Below are positions 34,401 to 46,517 of a DNA stretch of 61,348 bases, piece by piece. Both the position numbers and the translations under genes were made by a program. Below the pieces are notes generated by a model. That model was not told the DNA's origin. It worked only from the letters and a program-made list of their open reading frames with translations, and ran no database searches. The stretch is from Patellaria atrata CBS 101060 (lineage: Eukaryota > Ascomycota > Dothideomycetes > Patellariales > Patellariaceae): NCBI GenBank assembly GCA_010093705.1, contig MU006111.1, forward strand, positions 263,244 through 324,591, in the 5' to 3' direction. Numbering within the stretch: position 1 is the stretch's first letter; each line of letters starts with the position of its first letter.

Positions 34401-37400
34401 TTATATTAAAGAAAAATAGTAAATTAAGATTATATATCGATTATAAATAACTAAATAATATTATAATAAAGAATAAATATTTATTACCCTTAATCTTAAA
34501 AATTTAAGATAAATTATAAAAAGTAAATTAGTTTATAAAATTCGATATTTATAAAAGATACTATCGAATCTATATAAAAGAAGATAAAGAATAGAAAATA
34601 GCTATAAAAATAAGACTTAAATTATATAAATATATAGTAATATTATTTAATTTAATTAATACTTTAATAATATTTTAAATAATAATTAATTATATACTAA
34701 AAGAATATTTAGATATATTTATAATTACTTATTTAAATAATATACTAATATATATAAACGGAACGCTTAAAGAGTATAAAGAATATATAAAGAAAATATT
34801 AATAAAACTATAAGAAAAGAGACTTTTAATATATTTAAATAAATATAAATTCTATATTAAAGAAATAGAATTCTTAGACTTTATTATTACTATTAAAGAT
34901 ATATAAGAAGATTTAAAGAAAATAGCTATAATTAAAGATTAATTAATATTAAAGAATATAAAAGATATATAATTATTTTTAAATTTTATAAATTATTATA
35001 AAAAGTTTATTTAAAGATACTTAAAGATAATAACGCCGTTATTAGAATTAATAAAGAAGGAAAATACCTTTATTTAAATAGAAAAAATATAGAAAGTATT
35101 TAATAAATTTAAGAAGAAATTTATTATAATATCTATCTTAATTATATTTAACTTAGAGAAATCGATAATATTAAAAACTAATATATCTAATTATATATTA
35201 GATATATATATAAGTTAGTTAAATAAGAAAAAATAATTATATCTAATAACTTTTTATTTATAGAAATTTATAGCTATAAAGTTAAATTATAATATATATA
35301 ATAAAGAATTATTAGCGATTATCGATATATTTAAATAATAGAGATTATATCTAAAAAAACTTAAATATATTATAAAAGTTTAGTTAGATTATTAAAATTT
35401 AATAAACTTCCTTATAATAAAGAAATTAAATTAAAGATAAATAAAATAAACGGAAATACTTATATTCTTTAACTTTAAAATATTTTATAAACTAAAAGTT
35501 AAAAATAAACTAGTTAATATTATAAATAGAAAATTTAATTATCTAGAAAAAATAAAACTAATATATAATATAGTATTAAAAAAGGAAAATAACGCGATTA
35601 TCTATAATTAATCGAAATTAGCTATAATACTAATAGTTAAATCTATAAGAAAATAATAGATTTATAATATCTATTAAAAAAATAGTATAATAAAGAAGTT
35701 CTAAAAGAGTAATAATTTTAAAGTAATATAAATAACTTAAAGAATATAATTATATAATAGGTTTATATATATATTAATAATATTATAAAAAACTCTTACT
35801 AAAGAAATCTATAAAGCACTAGTATATAATTATTAAGATATTAATAAAATCTTAAAAAGAATCTTAAAGAACTATTATTTCTTAAAAATAAGAGGTATAA
35901 TAAAGTAAATTATCTTAAAATATAATAACTATATATAGAATAAGAGTATAAGATATATATTTTATAAGTAAATATAATATATTAAATTATTAAAATGAGT
36001 ATAAAATTTAATTATAATAAATTTTATCACTAATTTATTAAGATTTATAGATTTAGTAATAAAAGTAAAGTATAATATAATATTAATAATTATTAAATAA
36101 TTAATAAAGTTTACCTATTTTATATTAGTAAAGATAACGATAATAATACTATAAATAATAGTATTAGTATTAAAAGTAATATTAATTAACTATTAAATAT
36201 TTAAAGAAGTTATCTTAAATTAAGATAAACTATTTATATTAATATTTTAATAAACTTTAGTATAAAGTTTAAAGGTAAACTATAAACTATTAATAAGCTT
36301 TTACTTATAAATAGATAATTAAATTAAGAGAATAAATTAATCTTTAAAGTAATACTTATATAACTATATAAATTATTAATAGAATAACTAGATAGAGTTA
36401 CTATTAATAATATAATTTATATATAATAACGCGAAATTTAATATTATAAAGATTTTACTCTTTTATATAAACTATAGTTTTAAACTAGAAGTATATTATA
36501 AGTTAAAAATAGTTTAAAATATTTTATAAGAAATAATATTAAAAGTTAAGTAAATTAAAGAATTATATATATAATTATTATAAGATATAACTTTCTAAAT
36601 AATAAGGGTTATAAAGTATAATAATTAATATAGATCGCTAAAACTAATCTTTAAAAGAGAGAATAAAGTTTATTTACTATAAAAAAAACTTAAAATAAAA
36701 TAATTAAGTAAGAAACTAAATTATAAGAAAATTAAATCCTTTAAAATTAAATAAATTAAAAAAAGAGTTAATTATAAGTTAAAATTACTTAAAAAAATAA
36801 AGATATATTTAATTTTCTATATATTACTTCTAAAATTAGTATATATTAACGTTAAACTTTAAATATAATCTATAAAACTTAAAAAAGAAGATATTTATAA
36901 AATAGAATATATTCTAGATTTATAATAAATAAACGATTAATAGAAATATTTAATAAAATAAAAAAGTTATAAATATATAAATAATATATAGAAATTATTT
37001 AAGTATTTAATAAATTATAATTAGAAGCTTAAATAGTTTTATCGTTAAAACTAAAAAACTCTAAACTTTTAAAAATAGAGAAATCTAAACTAAATTAACT
37101 AAAAGAAGATACGATAATAAAGAAAGAAAAAATAATTAAAAAAGCTTATTATCTTTTAACTACTCGTTTTAAAGTCTCTAATTTCTTAATAGAACTTAAT
37201 TTATAATAAAATATTTTAATCTCTTTTTAATTAAGAAAGTAAAGCTATTATATTAACTATTTCTTTTAAATAAAAGCCTTATTATAAATGGAGCGAGTTT
37301 AAACGAGTTAATAATAAAACTTAACTTTTAAAGTATCGAGTTTATTCTAATTCTTTTATAATATTACGAGATTATATTTTATATTACGAGTAAGATATTT

Positions 37401-37662
37401 AGAATAGAAACTAAAAGAGATATTAATAATATAAAAATAAAAAGAATAATAATAAATAGAATAAAAAGTTAATATAAAATAATTATATAAAGTAATATAA
37501 ATAATATAATATTAATAATAGATTAAATAAGATTTAACTTTTAATATTTTAAAAGAAAAGGAAAAAAGATATATATAACTTAATAAATAGGCGATATATC
37601 TATTTTATATTTAAGTAAAAGAAATAAACTCTTAAAATAAAAGTTAAGAAAAGAAAGAATAG
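31468..37662 (+). pseudogene. RIP-destroyed gag-pol-chromodomain of the family 3 element
   Basis: Reverse transcriptase is readable at 34640-34770: FNLINTLIIF for the usual FGLTNAPATF, EYLDIFIITYLNN for the YxDD strand (both Asp now Asn), then ILIYI. The chromodomain near 36891-37018 shows IYKIEYILD and later LIK, stop, KSY for the expected WKGY. Missing residues are explained by G-to-A (W to stop, D to N, G to K/S) and C-to-T changes. No open frame of useful length. Confidence 0.78.
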
Positions 37663-38301
37663 TATTATAACTATAAATTATAAGAATATATAAATAATAA
37701 ATAAAAGAAAGGAAGAAATATTATTTAAAGAAATTATAAATAAAATAAATAATAAAGAATCACGTAACTAAATAATAATCGCCGGTTATATTAATTATTA
37801 TAAATAACTAACGACTAAAATAATTAGATAGTAATCACCGGTTATATTAATTATCGTGAATAACTAATAATTAGAATAATGAAATAATAATTATCGATTA
37901 CGTTAATTATTATAAATAATTAATAATTAGAATAATTAAGATATAAATATACTAAATTAACTATAAAGAATAAAAATATTTAAGAATAATTTTTCTCTTA
38001 TATATTTAGATTTTTTATAGTTATTTTTACTAATAATCTTATCTATAAATTTAAATATTATAGTTTTAAACTTAACTTTATTTATTACGTTATTTCTATA
38101 TAATATATCTTATCTTATTATAAGTGTTATCTAAAGTTAAAGAGTTAATAAATTATATTATTAACTTAAAGTGCCTTTATTATATATATCTTATTATTTT
38201 ACTAAATTTATCTTTATAATTAACTATATTAAATAAGAAACTAGATATATTTCTAAACTTATCTAGTTTTATTTTAATAAATATAAACTCTCGTTATAAT
38301 A
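37663..38301 (+). repeat. 3' LTR of the family 3 element (639 bp)
   Basis: The minisatellite (about 57 bp, three copies) is clear at 37770-37945, with units containing ATCGCCGGTTATATTAATTA, ATCACCGGTTATATTAATTA and ATCGATTACGTTAATTA. Ends CGTTATAATA. Confidence 0.88.
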
Positions 38302-38306
38302 TTAAA

Positions 38307-38762
38307 ATAATTAAAAGATATTATATAATTTAAATATTTAGATATATAGATATTTTAATTATAAAAGAATAATTAAATAATTAAATAACTAAAATAATTA
38401 AAGTATAAATAATTAAATTAATTATAAAAAATAGAAATATTTAAGAATAATTTTTTCTTTATATATTTAAATTCTTTATAATTATTCTTATTATTAATTT
38501 TATTTATAAATTTAAATATTATAGTTTTAAATTTAACTTTATTTATTATATTATTTTTATATAATATATCTTATTTTATTATAAATATTATCTAAAGTTA
38601 AGAAGTTAGTAAATTATATCGATAATTTAAAATATTTTTATTATATATATTTTATTATTTTATTAAATCTATCTTTATAGTTAATTATATTAAATAAAAA
38701 GTTAGATATATTTTTAAACTTATTTAATTTTATCTTAATAGATATAAACTTCTATTATAATA
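38307..38762 (+). mobile_element. Family 3 LTR (variant), third segment
   Basis: Completes the LTR begun at 23939. Ends CTATTATAATA. The 3' half matches the 639-bp LTR well; the 5' repeat zone is different. Confidence 0.72.
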
Positions 38763-38861
38763 AAAAGATATATATAATTTAATAAATAAACGATATATTT
38801 ATTATATATTTAAATAAAAGAAATAAACTCTTAAAATAAAAGTTAAGAAGAAAGAGGATAA
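38763..38861 (+). other. Family 3 3'-leader fragment between two LTRs
   Basis: About 99 bp matching the segment just before the 3' LTR of the full element (AAAAGATATATATAA through AAAGTTAAG and a purine tract). It sits between two direct LTRs, leaving LTR, 3' tail, LTR: an element whose coding interior was deleted. Confidence 0.6.
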
Positions 38862-39487
38862 TATTATAATTATAAATTATAAAAATATATAAATAATAAA
38901 TAAAGGAAAGAAAAAAATATTATTTAAAAAAATTATAAATAAAATAAGTAATAATAAATTATATAATTTAAATATTTAAATATTTAAATATTTTAATTAT
39001 AAAAAATAATTAAATAATTAAATAATTAGAATAATTAAAGAAGAATTATATAATTTAAATATTTAAATATTTAGATATTTTAGTTATAAAGAATAATTAA
39101 ATAATTAAGCGACTAAAATAATTAAAATATAGATAATTAAATTAATTATAAAGAATAAAAATATTTAAAAATAATCTTTTTTTTATATATTTAAATTCTT
39201 TATAATTATTTTTACTATTAATTTTATTTATAAATTTAGATATTATAGTTTTAAAACTTAATTTCACTTATTATATTATTTTTATATAATATATCTTATC
39301 TTATTATAAGTATTACTCGAAATTAAAAAGTTAATAAGTTATATTATTAACTTAAAATATCTTTATTATATATATATTATTACTTTATTAAATCTATTTT
39401 AATAATTAATTATATTAAATAAAAAATTAAATATATTTCTAAATTTATCTAATTTTATTTTAATAAATATAGACTTTTATTATAATA
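38862..39487 (+). mobile_element. Family 3 LTR (variant), 626 bp
   Basis: Starts TATTATAATTATAAATTATA and ends TTATTATAATA. Its repeat zone contains two copies of a TATAATTTAAATATTTAAATA-type unit of about 90 bp (about 38960-39120), different again from the 639-bp form. Confidence 0.72.
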
Positions 39488-40366
39488 ATAATTAATTAAT
39501 TTTTTTTATTATAACTTTATAATTATAAATATAATTTATATTTTATAATTATAATTATAATTTAAATATATAAAAATTAATTAATTAATTTTAATTTTAA
39601 TTTATATATATATAAATATATTTACTTTTAATTAATATATAAATAATTTTTTAATTTATTAATTTTATTAATAATATTATTATTATAATTAATTTATATT
39701 AAAAGATATTTATTATAATATTTTTATAAAATATATTAAAAAATATATTTAAAAAATTTAAATAAAGAATTTTATTAAATAATAATTAAAGTTAAAAATA
39801 TATTTTTCTTATATTTATAATTTTTAAAAAGCTTTTTATAAAAATTTAAATATAATAAATATATAATTTAAAATATTAATTTTTATAATTTTAATAAAAT
39901 AAATTTTTATAATAAATATTATATATATTAATAAATATAATAAAAATAAATAATTTTAATTTAATAATTATAAATAAATTATAATAATTAAATATATAAA
40001 TAATAATAATTTTATATTATTTTTTTTATATTTTAATATATTAAATATAATTTTCTATTTTTTTTTAATTATTAAAATTTTATTAAATAATTAAATAAAA
40101 AAAAAGATAATTATAATTAATAATTTATAAAAAATAAATAAAAATATTAATTAAAATAATTAAATAATATTATAAAAAAATAATATAAAAATAATTATAT
40201 ATAAAATTAATAAAAAAAATTATAAAAAATCTTTAAAATAAAAAATAAATTTTATATAATATAAAATATTATTAAATATTATATATTATTAAATAATATA
40301 TATTATTAAATATTATATATTATTAAATATTATAAATTTTTTTTAATAATTATTACTTTTATTATA
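39488..40366. other. Deeply decayed AT-rich DNA
   Basis: Nearly pure A/T with long homopolymer and TATA runs; no recognisable coding relic. The right edge (about 40260-40355) consists of repeated TATTATTAAATATTATATAT units also seen at 8960-9030 and at the ends of the unidentified repeats near 44600, 45200 and 53040. Confidence 0.5.
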
Positions 40367-40426
40367 ATATACTTTACTAGTTAATAGAATATATTATTTA
40401 ATAAGATATTTTACTAAGATTAATTA
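40367..40426. repeat. Left terminal inverted repeat (about 60 bp)
   Basis: Pairs with the complement of about 42140-42199. Differences are mostly C/T or G/A, so the arms were near-identical before RIP. Confidence 0.75.
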
Positions 40427-42139
40427 ATATTTTTATATAATTATTCTATTATAATAAAATATATTTAAATAAAATTATACTTAAAAACTATTTAAAATAC
40501 TAGTATATTAATATTTTATATAGTTTTAAATATAGTAATTAAAATATATTAATATTATTTATTATTATATTTAATTAGTTTAATTTTAATCGATTTTTTA
40601 TTTTATATTTTTTAACTTTTTAACTATAAACTAAATTTATTAAATCTATAAAATTTCTTTATATATAATATATTTTCGGTAATATTATTATTTTTATTTT
40701 TAATATTAATTTTTTATATAAAGCTTTAAATTCTTCTTTATAAATATAATAATAGAATATATTACTATTTAATATTCTTTAATAAGTTAATTAATTATTT
40801 AGTTAATAAAACTTTATAATTAATATTAAAAAATATTTTATATAAACTTTATCTATTACTTTAACTAGATAATAGTATATAGTGTTTTTAAAGTTTATTA
40901 AAATATTTCTCTATTAACTATATTTAATAAAGTTAAAGTCTTTATAATTAAAAATAATAATATAATATATTTAAAATTATATAATATTAAATTTATAATA
41001 AGAAATTCACTTTTAATATTTTAATTTATAAAGATAAATAATTATATTTTAATATATATTATTAAAAAGTTTTCTTTATTAATATAATAAACTTTATAAT
41101 AAGTGAACTTTTAAATCTTATAATTATATATAATTTTTAAAGAAGAGTAATAGTTTATATTAAATAATTAAAAACGATATAATATATATAATAGTATATA
41201 AAGAATAATAATCTTATTTTTTATATAATATTAATTAAATTTAGATATTATATAGCTACTATAATTATTAAATATAAGTAAATAATAGATTCTCTTTATA
41301 TAAAACTTTATATAATTATTAAAATATTTAATTTATTTAAATTCTAACTTATTTATTATCTAATTATTATTATTAATAATAAATATTTAGTTATTAAATA
41401 GATTTTAATATTAGTTTAATTAATAAAGTTTTTTTAAAAAAATAATAAAAAATGAAATTATCTATTTAATAATATTAATATATTTAATTATTATTAATTA
41501 TTTATAATTATTTAATTATATAAGAATTATTTAGTCTATAATATTAAAGCTTATAATAATTTTTAATATTATAAATATATTTATTATAAATTTAATTTTA
41601 TTAAAATTATAATTATTTTTATCTAAAATATTATATTTCTAGTATATTTTATTTATATATTTATACTACTCGCGAAATATATCTTAATCTTTATATTTTA
41701 TATATTAAAAATAGAATTTTCTATTTTATTTTATTTATAAGTTTAATTAATTATTAATAAAATAATATATTTAATTCTTATTAATAAATATAAAAGAAAA
41801 ATTTTAACTATATATTATAAATAAATAATTTACTATTTATTATATATTAATAATATAAGGCGGAAATTTATATTAATTAAAATTTAAAATCTATTTTATA
41901 AATATTTATTATTTAAATAATTATAGCTTTTATTTTTATAAATTAAATATACTTTAAAATATTATATTATATATATAATAATAAAGAGTAAATTTTAGAA
42001 TATTATATAATTTAATAATCTTTTAAATATTTAAAATTCTATTTTCTTAAAATAATTTAATAGTAATAAATAATTTATTTTCTTATTAAAGCTTTTAAAG
42101 ATTTTATATTAATAATATTATTAATTTTATTAAAAATAT

Positions 42140-42199
42140 AAAGTAATTTTAATAAAATATTCTATTAATTAATATATTCTATTAACTAGTAAAATATAT
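42140..42199. repeat. Right terminal inverted repeat (about 60 bp)
   Basis: Contains TATTCTATTAACTAGTAAAA followed by TATAT, then the TA target copy at 42200-42201. Confidence 0.75.
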
Positions 42200-42201
42200 T
42201 A

Positions 42202-42885
42202 ATATAAAATTTTTTAATAATAATAAAATTATAAAATTTAATAAAAAGATTAAATAAAGTTTATATTTTAAATTTATAAGAAAGATTAAATTTAAAGTTT
42301 ATAATATATTATTATTATATATAATATATATCTATAAAAGCTTTAATAAAGATATAATTAAATTTTTATTTAAATTAATTATTAATTTAATTATTAGAAA
42401 TTTATTATAATAAAAAAATAAATAATTATTTAATATATTTTTAATTTTAATTTATAAGAATTTATATTTTAATTATATAAAATAGTAAATATAGTAAATA
42501 TAATAAATAAATTATTAAATATATAAAATAAAAAGTAAATAAATAAAAATTAATTTAAAAAATTTATAATATATTTAAATAAATTAAAAATAATTTTTAA
42601 TTAAATAAAAAATTATTAAAGAATATTTTAAAAAGATTTTAAAATAATTAATATATAATTTAAAATTATTAAAAAGATAAAAATTAAATATAATATTTAT
42701 AATAATAATAAATATAATTTTAATAAAATTAACTTTTAAATAAATATAATTAAATTAATAAAAATTATTATAAATATAAAAAAATATATAAAATTTAATC
42801 TTATTATTATAATTATAAAATAAAAAAATAATATTATTAATAAAATAATAATATAAAATATTAAAATAAAATAATTAAAATAAAA
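42202..42885. other. Decayed AT-rich repeat DNA
   Basis: No coding relic recognised. Bases about 42640-42840 read, on the minus strand, like the segment at 52880-53020 (AGATTAAAT..TATATATTTTTTTATATTTATAA), so a fragment of the unidentified repeat family lies here. Confidence 0.45.
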
Positions 42886-43086
42886 ATTATATAATAAAAT
42901 TAATAATTAAAGTATTTAAAGATATTAAATATTAAATATTATAAATAAAAAAATTATATAATAAGATTAATAATTAAAATATTTAAAGATATTAAATATT
43001 AAATAATATAAATAAAAAGATTATATAATAAAATTAATAATTAAAATATTTAAAGATATTAAATATAAAATAATATAAATAATATT
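42886..43086. repeat. 67-bp tandem repeat, three copies
   Basis: Copies start at 42886, 42953 and 43020, each beginning ATTATATAATAA and holding AATTAAAATATTTAAAGATA-like text. It directly precedes a family 3 LTR fragment, in the position where other family 3 LTRs carry their own minisatellite. Confidence 0.75.
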
Positions 43087-43430
43087 AAATTAATTATAAA
43101 AAATAAAAATATTTAAAAATTATTTTTCTTTTATATATTTAAATTTTTTATAATTATTTTTACTATTAATTTTATTTATAAATTTAGATATTATAGTTTT
43201 AAATTTAACTTTATTTATTATATTATTTATATATAATATATTTTATTTTATTATAAATATTATTTAAAATTAAGAAATTAAGAAATTATATTATTAATTT
43301 AAAATATCTTTATTATATATATTTTATTATTTTATTAAATTTATCTTAATAGTTAATTATATTAAATAAAAAGTTAAATATATTTTTAAATTTATTTAAT
43401 TTTATTTTAATAAATATAAACTTTAAATAT
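43085..43430 (+). mobile_element. Family 3 LTR, 3' part
   Basis: Matches the last 345 bp or so of family 3 LTRs (from AATTAATTATAAAAAATA to AATAAATATAAACTTT), with nearly all C and G lost. The final TATTATAATA terminus is missing, so the end is truncated or replaced. Confidence 0.65.
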
Positions 43431-44600
43431 AATATTTATTTAATTAAATAATTAAAAATAAATTATAATTATTTAAAATATTTATATTATAAAATATATA
43501 ATTTTATTTTTTATTATTTATAAAGATTATATTTATATCTTTATATAATATAAGAAAATAAATATATTATATAATTAAAAGATTTTAATCTTTAAAAATA
43601 ATTAAATAAATAATATATTTAATTTTAAATAATTAAAGTATTTTAATATATATATAAAAGCGTATATAATAAAGATATATTAATTATTTATTCTTAATAA
43701 TTATAAAAATTATCTTAATTAAAATTCTTAAGAATTATTATTTTAAGAATAAAATTTTAATATTTTATATATTTTTTTATTTATTATATATACTTTAATT
43801 ATTTAATATAATTTACTTTTTATTATTAAAATATAAATACTTTTAATATATTTAAGATTTAATATATTTATATATCTTTTATATTAATAAAAAGAATTTT
43901 CTATTAATTTTTAAAAATATATTTTTTAATATATTTATAAAAGAGAATTATTATAAAATTTTTAAAATATTAAATTTTATCTTTATTAATATATAAATAA
44001 TATTAAATTATTTTAAAATATATTTATATATTTTATTAAAATCTTTATTATTATAAATATTATAATAATTAAAAATTTTAAATAATATATTTAAATTATA
44101 ATTATAATTAAAATTTATATAAAATTTTATTATTAAATTATTTATTATAATTTAATTTAAATTTATATAATTTATAAAAGAGATTTAATTAATAATATAT
44201 AAAAATATATTTATAAATATTTATATTATTAAATTTAAAAAATAATTAATAATAATAATTAAAAGAAAAATATATAAATAAAAATAGATTTAATATAATA
44301 ATATAATAAAATATAATAAAGTATTAATAAAAGTAATTATTAAAATATTTATAATATTTATAATATTTAAAAAAGATTTAAAAGAATAATAATTATAAAA
44401 TAAATTAATTAATTATATAATATTATAGAAATTATAAAGAAATTAAATATAATACTTAAATATATAAAAAGAATTTAGAAAAGAATTTTAAATTTAATAT
44501 AAATATAAATTATATAGATTTTTTATTTAATAATAATTAATTTAATATTTTTTATAATAAATTATTTATATTAAGAAATTCTATAATATTTAATAATATA
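43431..44600 (-). mobile_element. Unidentified repeat (copy 1, minus)
   Basis: Reverse complement of 45200-46318 and 53041-54073. I cannot name the family. No LTR relation to families 1-3 and no clear terminal inverted repeat. On the minus strand one frame has long stretches with few stops, such as LLIFKDIFFNIF, so a protein may once have been encoded, but no motif is recognisable. Confidence 0.6.
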
Positions 44601-44639
44601 TAATATTTAATAATATTTTATATTAATTAATTAATATTA

Positions 44640-45190
44640 ATATAAATTAATTAAAATTAAATTAACTATATTATAATAAAAAATATAAGAATTTTAAAAA
44701 TTAAAAATAATAAATTTAATAAATTTTTTAATTTATTTATATTAGTTAATAATAAAAATTTAATTTATTAAATATAAAAAAATTTATTAATAAATAAATT
44801 TAAATATAATATTAATTAATATTTAATAAATAAAAAATAAATAATATATATTAAAATAAAAATAATTAATTAATTAATTAATTAATTAATTAAATATATT
44901 TATATTTAAAGTTAAAAATAGAAAATAATAAAATTTATTATATTTAAAAATTTATTTAAATTTATTTACTAAATTTTAAAAAACTTTAATAAATATTTTA
45001 AAATTAAAGATAAATTAAAAAAGTTAAATTAAAATTATTTAATAAATTTTATAAAATTTTAATTAAATTTTAATTTTTTAATTATAAATATTAAATTATC
45101 TAAAAATTAATAAAAAGAAAAAATTATAAAAAAATTATATAATTTTTTATAATTTTTTATAATATTAAATATAGTAAATAATAATATAAA
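44640..45190 (+). pseudogene. Fragment of family 1 gag
   Basis: Matches the gag region of the family 1 copies (24970-25510 and 47345-47870) with almost every C and G lost. No LTR or pol is attached. It lies between two oppositely oriented copies of the unidentified repeat. An (AATT)n run at about 44869-44893 has grown inside it. Confidence 0.7.
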
Positions 45191-45199
45191 ATATTATAA

Positions 45200-46318
45200 A
45201 ATATAATATATTATTAAATATTATAGAATTTTTTAATATAAATAATTTATTATAAAAAATATTAAATTAATTATTATTAAATAGAGAATTTATATAATTT
45301 ATATTAATATTAAATTTAAAAGTCTTTTTTAAATTCTTTTTATATATTTAAATATTATATTTAATCTTTTTATAGTTTTTATATTATTATATAAATAATT
45401 AAATTATTTTATAATTATTATTATTTTAAGTTTTCTTTAATTATTAAAATATTATAAATATTTTAATTATTATCTTTATTAATATTTTATTATACTTTAT
45501 TATATTATTATATTAAATTTATTTTTATTTACGCGTTTTTCTTTTAATTATTATTATTAACTACTTTTTAAATTTAATAATATAAATATTTATAAATATA
45601 TTTTTATATATTATGAATTTAATTTCTTTTATAAATTATATAAATTTAAATTAAATTATAATAAATAATTTAATAATAAAATTCTATATAAATTTTAATT
45701 ATAATTTAAATTTAAATATATTATTTAAAATCTTTAATTATTATAATATTTATAATAATATAAATTTTAATAAAATATATAAATATATTTTAAGATAATT
45801 TAATATTATTTATAAATTAATAAAAATAAAACTTAATATTTTAAAAACTTTATAATAGTTTTTTTTATAAATATATTAAAAAATATATTTTTAAAAATTA
45901 ATAAGAAAATCTTTTTATTAATATAAAAAATATACTAATATATTAAATTTTAAATATATTAGAAATATTTATACTTTAATAATAAAAAATAAATTATATT
46001 AAATAATTAAAATATATATAATAAATAAAAAGATATATAAAATTTTAAAATTTTATTCTTTAAATAATAATCTTTAAAATTTTAGTTAAAATAACTTTTA
46101 TAATTATTAAAAATAAATAGTTAATATTCTTTTATAAAATATTTTTTTATATATATATTAAAATACTTTAATTATTTAAAAATAAATATATTATTTATTT
46201 AATTATTTTTAAAGATTAAAATCTTTTAATTATATAATATATTTATCTTTTTATATTATATAAAAATATAAATATAGTTTTTATAAATAATAAAGAGTAA
46301 AATTATATATTTTATAAT
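45200..46318 (+). mobile_element. Unidentified repeat (copy 2, plus), left part
   Basis: Begins near TTATTAAATATTATAGAATT. It is broken at 46318 by the family 1 element with an ATAAT duplication and resumes at 52855. The unbroken repeat would be about 1.3 kb. Confidence 0.62.
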
Positions 46319-46517
46319 TATAATAATATTATAAATTATTATTTTTTATTTTCCCTTATTAATAATAGTCGTGTTAAGATTTTACTATTATATATTTAAT
46401 ATTAATAGATTATATAATTATAACTTCTTCTTTTCTTAATTTAATCTTTTTATATTATAGTTAAATTATATTAGTTATAATTTAATTTAATTCTTTATAA
46501 TTATTATATTATTATAT
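46319..46517 (+). repeat. 5' LTR of family 1 element (199 bp)
   Basis: Starts TATAATAATATTATAAATTA; followed by TTAGATTAAGTTCTATTAT. The leader minisatellite (about three units of about 80 bp) follows at about 46570-46805. Confidence 0.87.

Larger units (their letters stand above)
30829..38301 (+). mobile_element. Family 3 Ty3/Gypsy chromovirus, full length
   Basis: 7,473 bp with two 639-bp LTRs (30829-31467 and 37663-38301). Flanks are CTAAA (30824-30828) and TTAAA (38302-38306), one C/T difference as RIP would make. LTR termini TATTATA..TATAATA are inverted. The interior carries gag (about 31600-32500), protease, reverse transcriptase (about 34250-34900), RNase H, integrase (about 35700-36600) and a chromodomain (about 36891-37018). 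Tf1/sushi-like order, chromodomain before a long 3' non-coding tail. Confidence 0.9.
40367..42199 (-). mobile_element. Tc1/mariner DNA transposon, Fot1/Pot2 (pogo) type
   Basis: 1,833 bp between TA duplications (40365-40366 and 42200-42201). Long terminal inverted repeats: ATATACTTTACTAGTTAATA at the left and its complement (one C/T difference) at the right; similarity runs inward about 60 bp. Size, TA target and inverted repeats fit Fot1/Pot2-like elements (about 1.8-1.9 kb). On the minus strand at about 41588-41611 a relic reads YNFNKIKF, which fits the family's conserved NFDETGF block around the first catalytic Asp after G-to-A and C-to-T changes (Asp to Asn, Glu to Lys, Thr to Ile). Stops throughout; inactive. 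Confidence 0.82.

Noticed and set aside
42886-43086. CRISPR-like array from regularly spaced repeats
   Set aside because: The 67-bp units are contiguous tandem copies without unique spacers, and the genome is eukaryotic.
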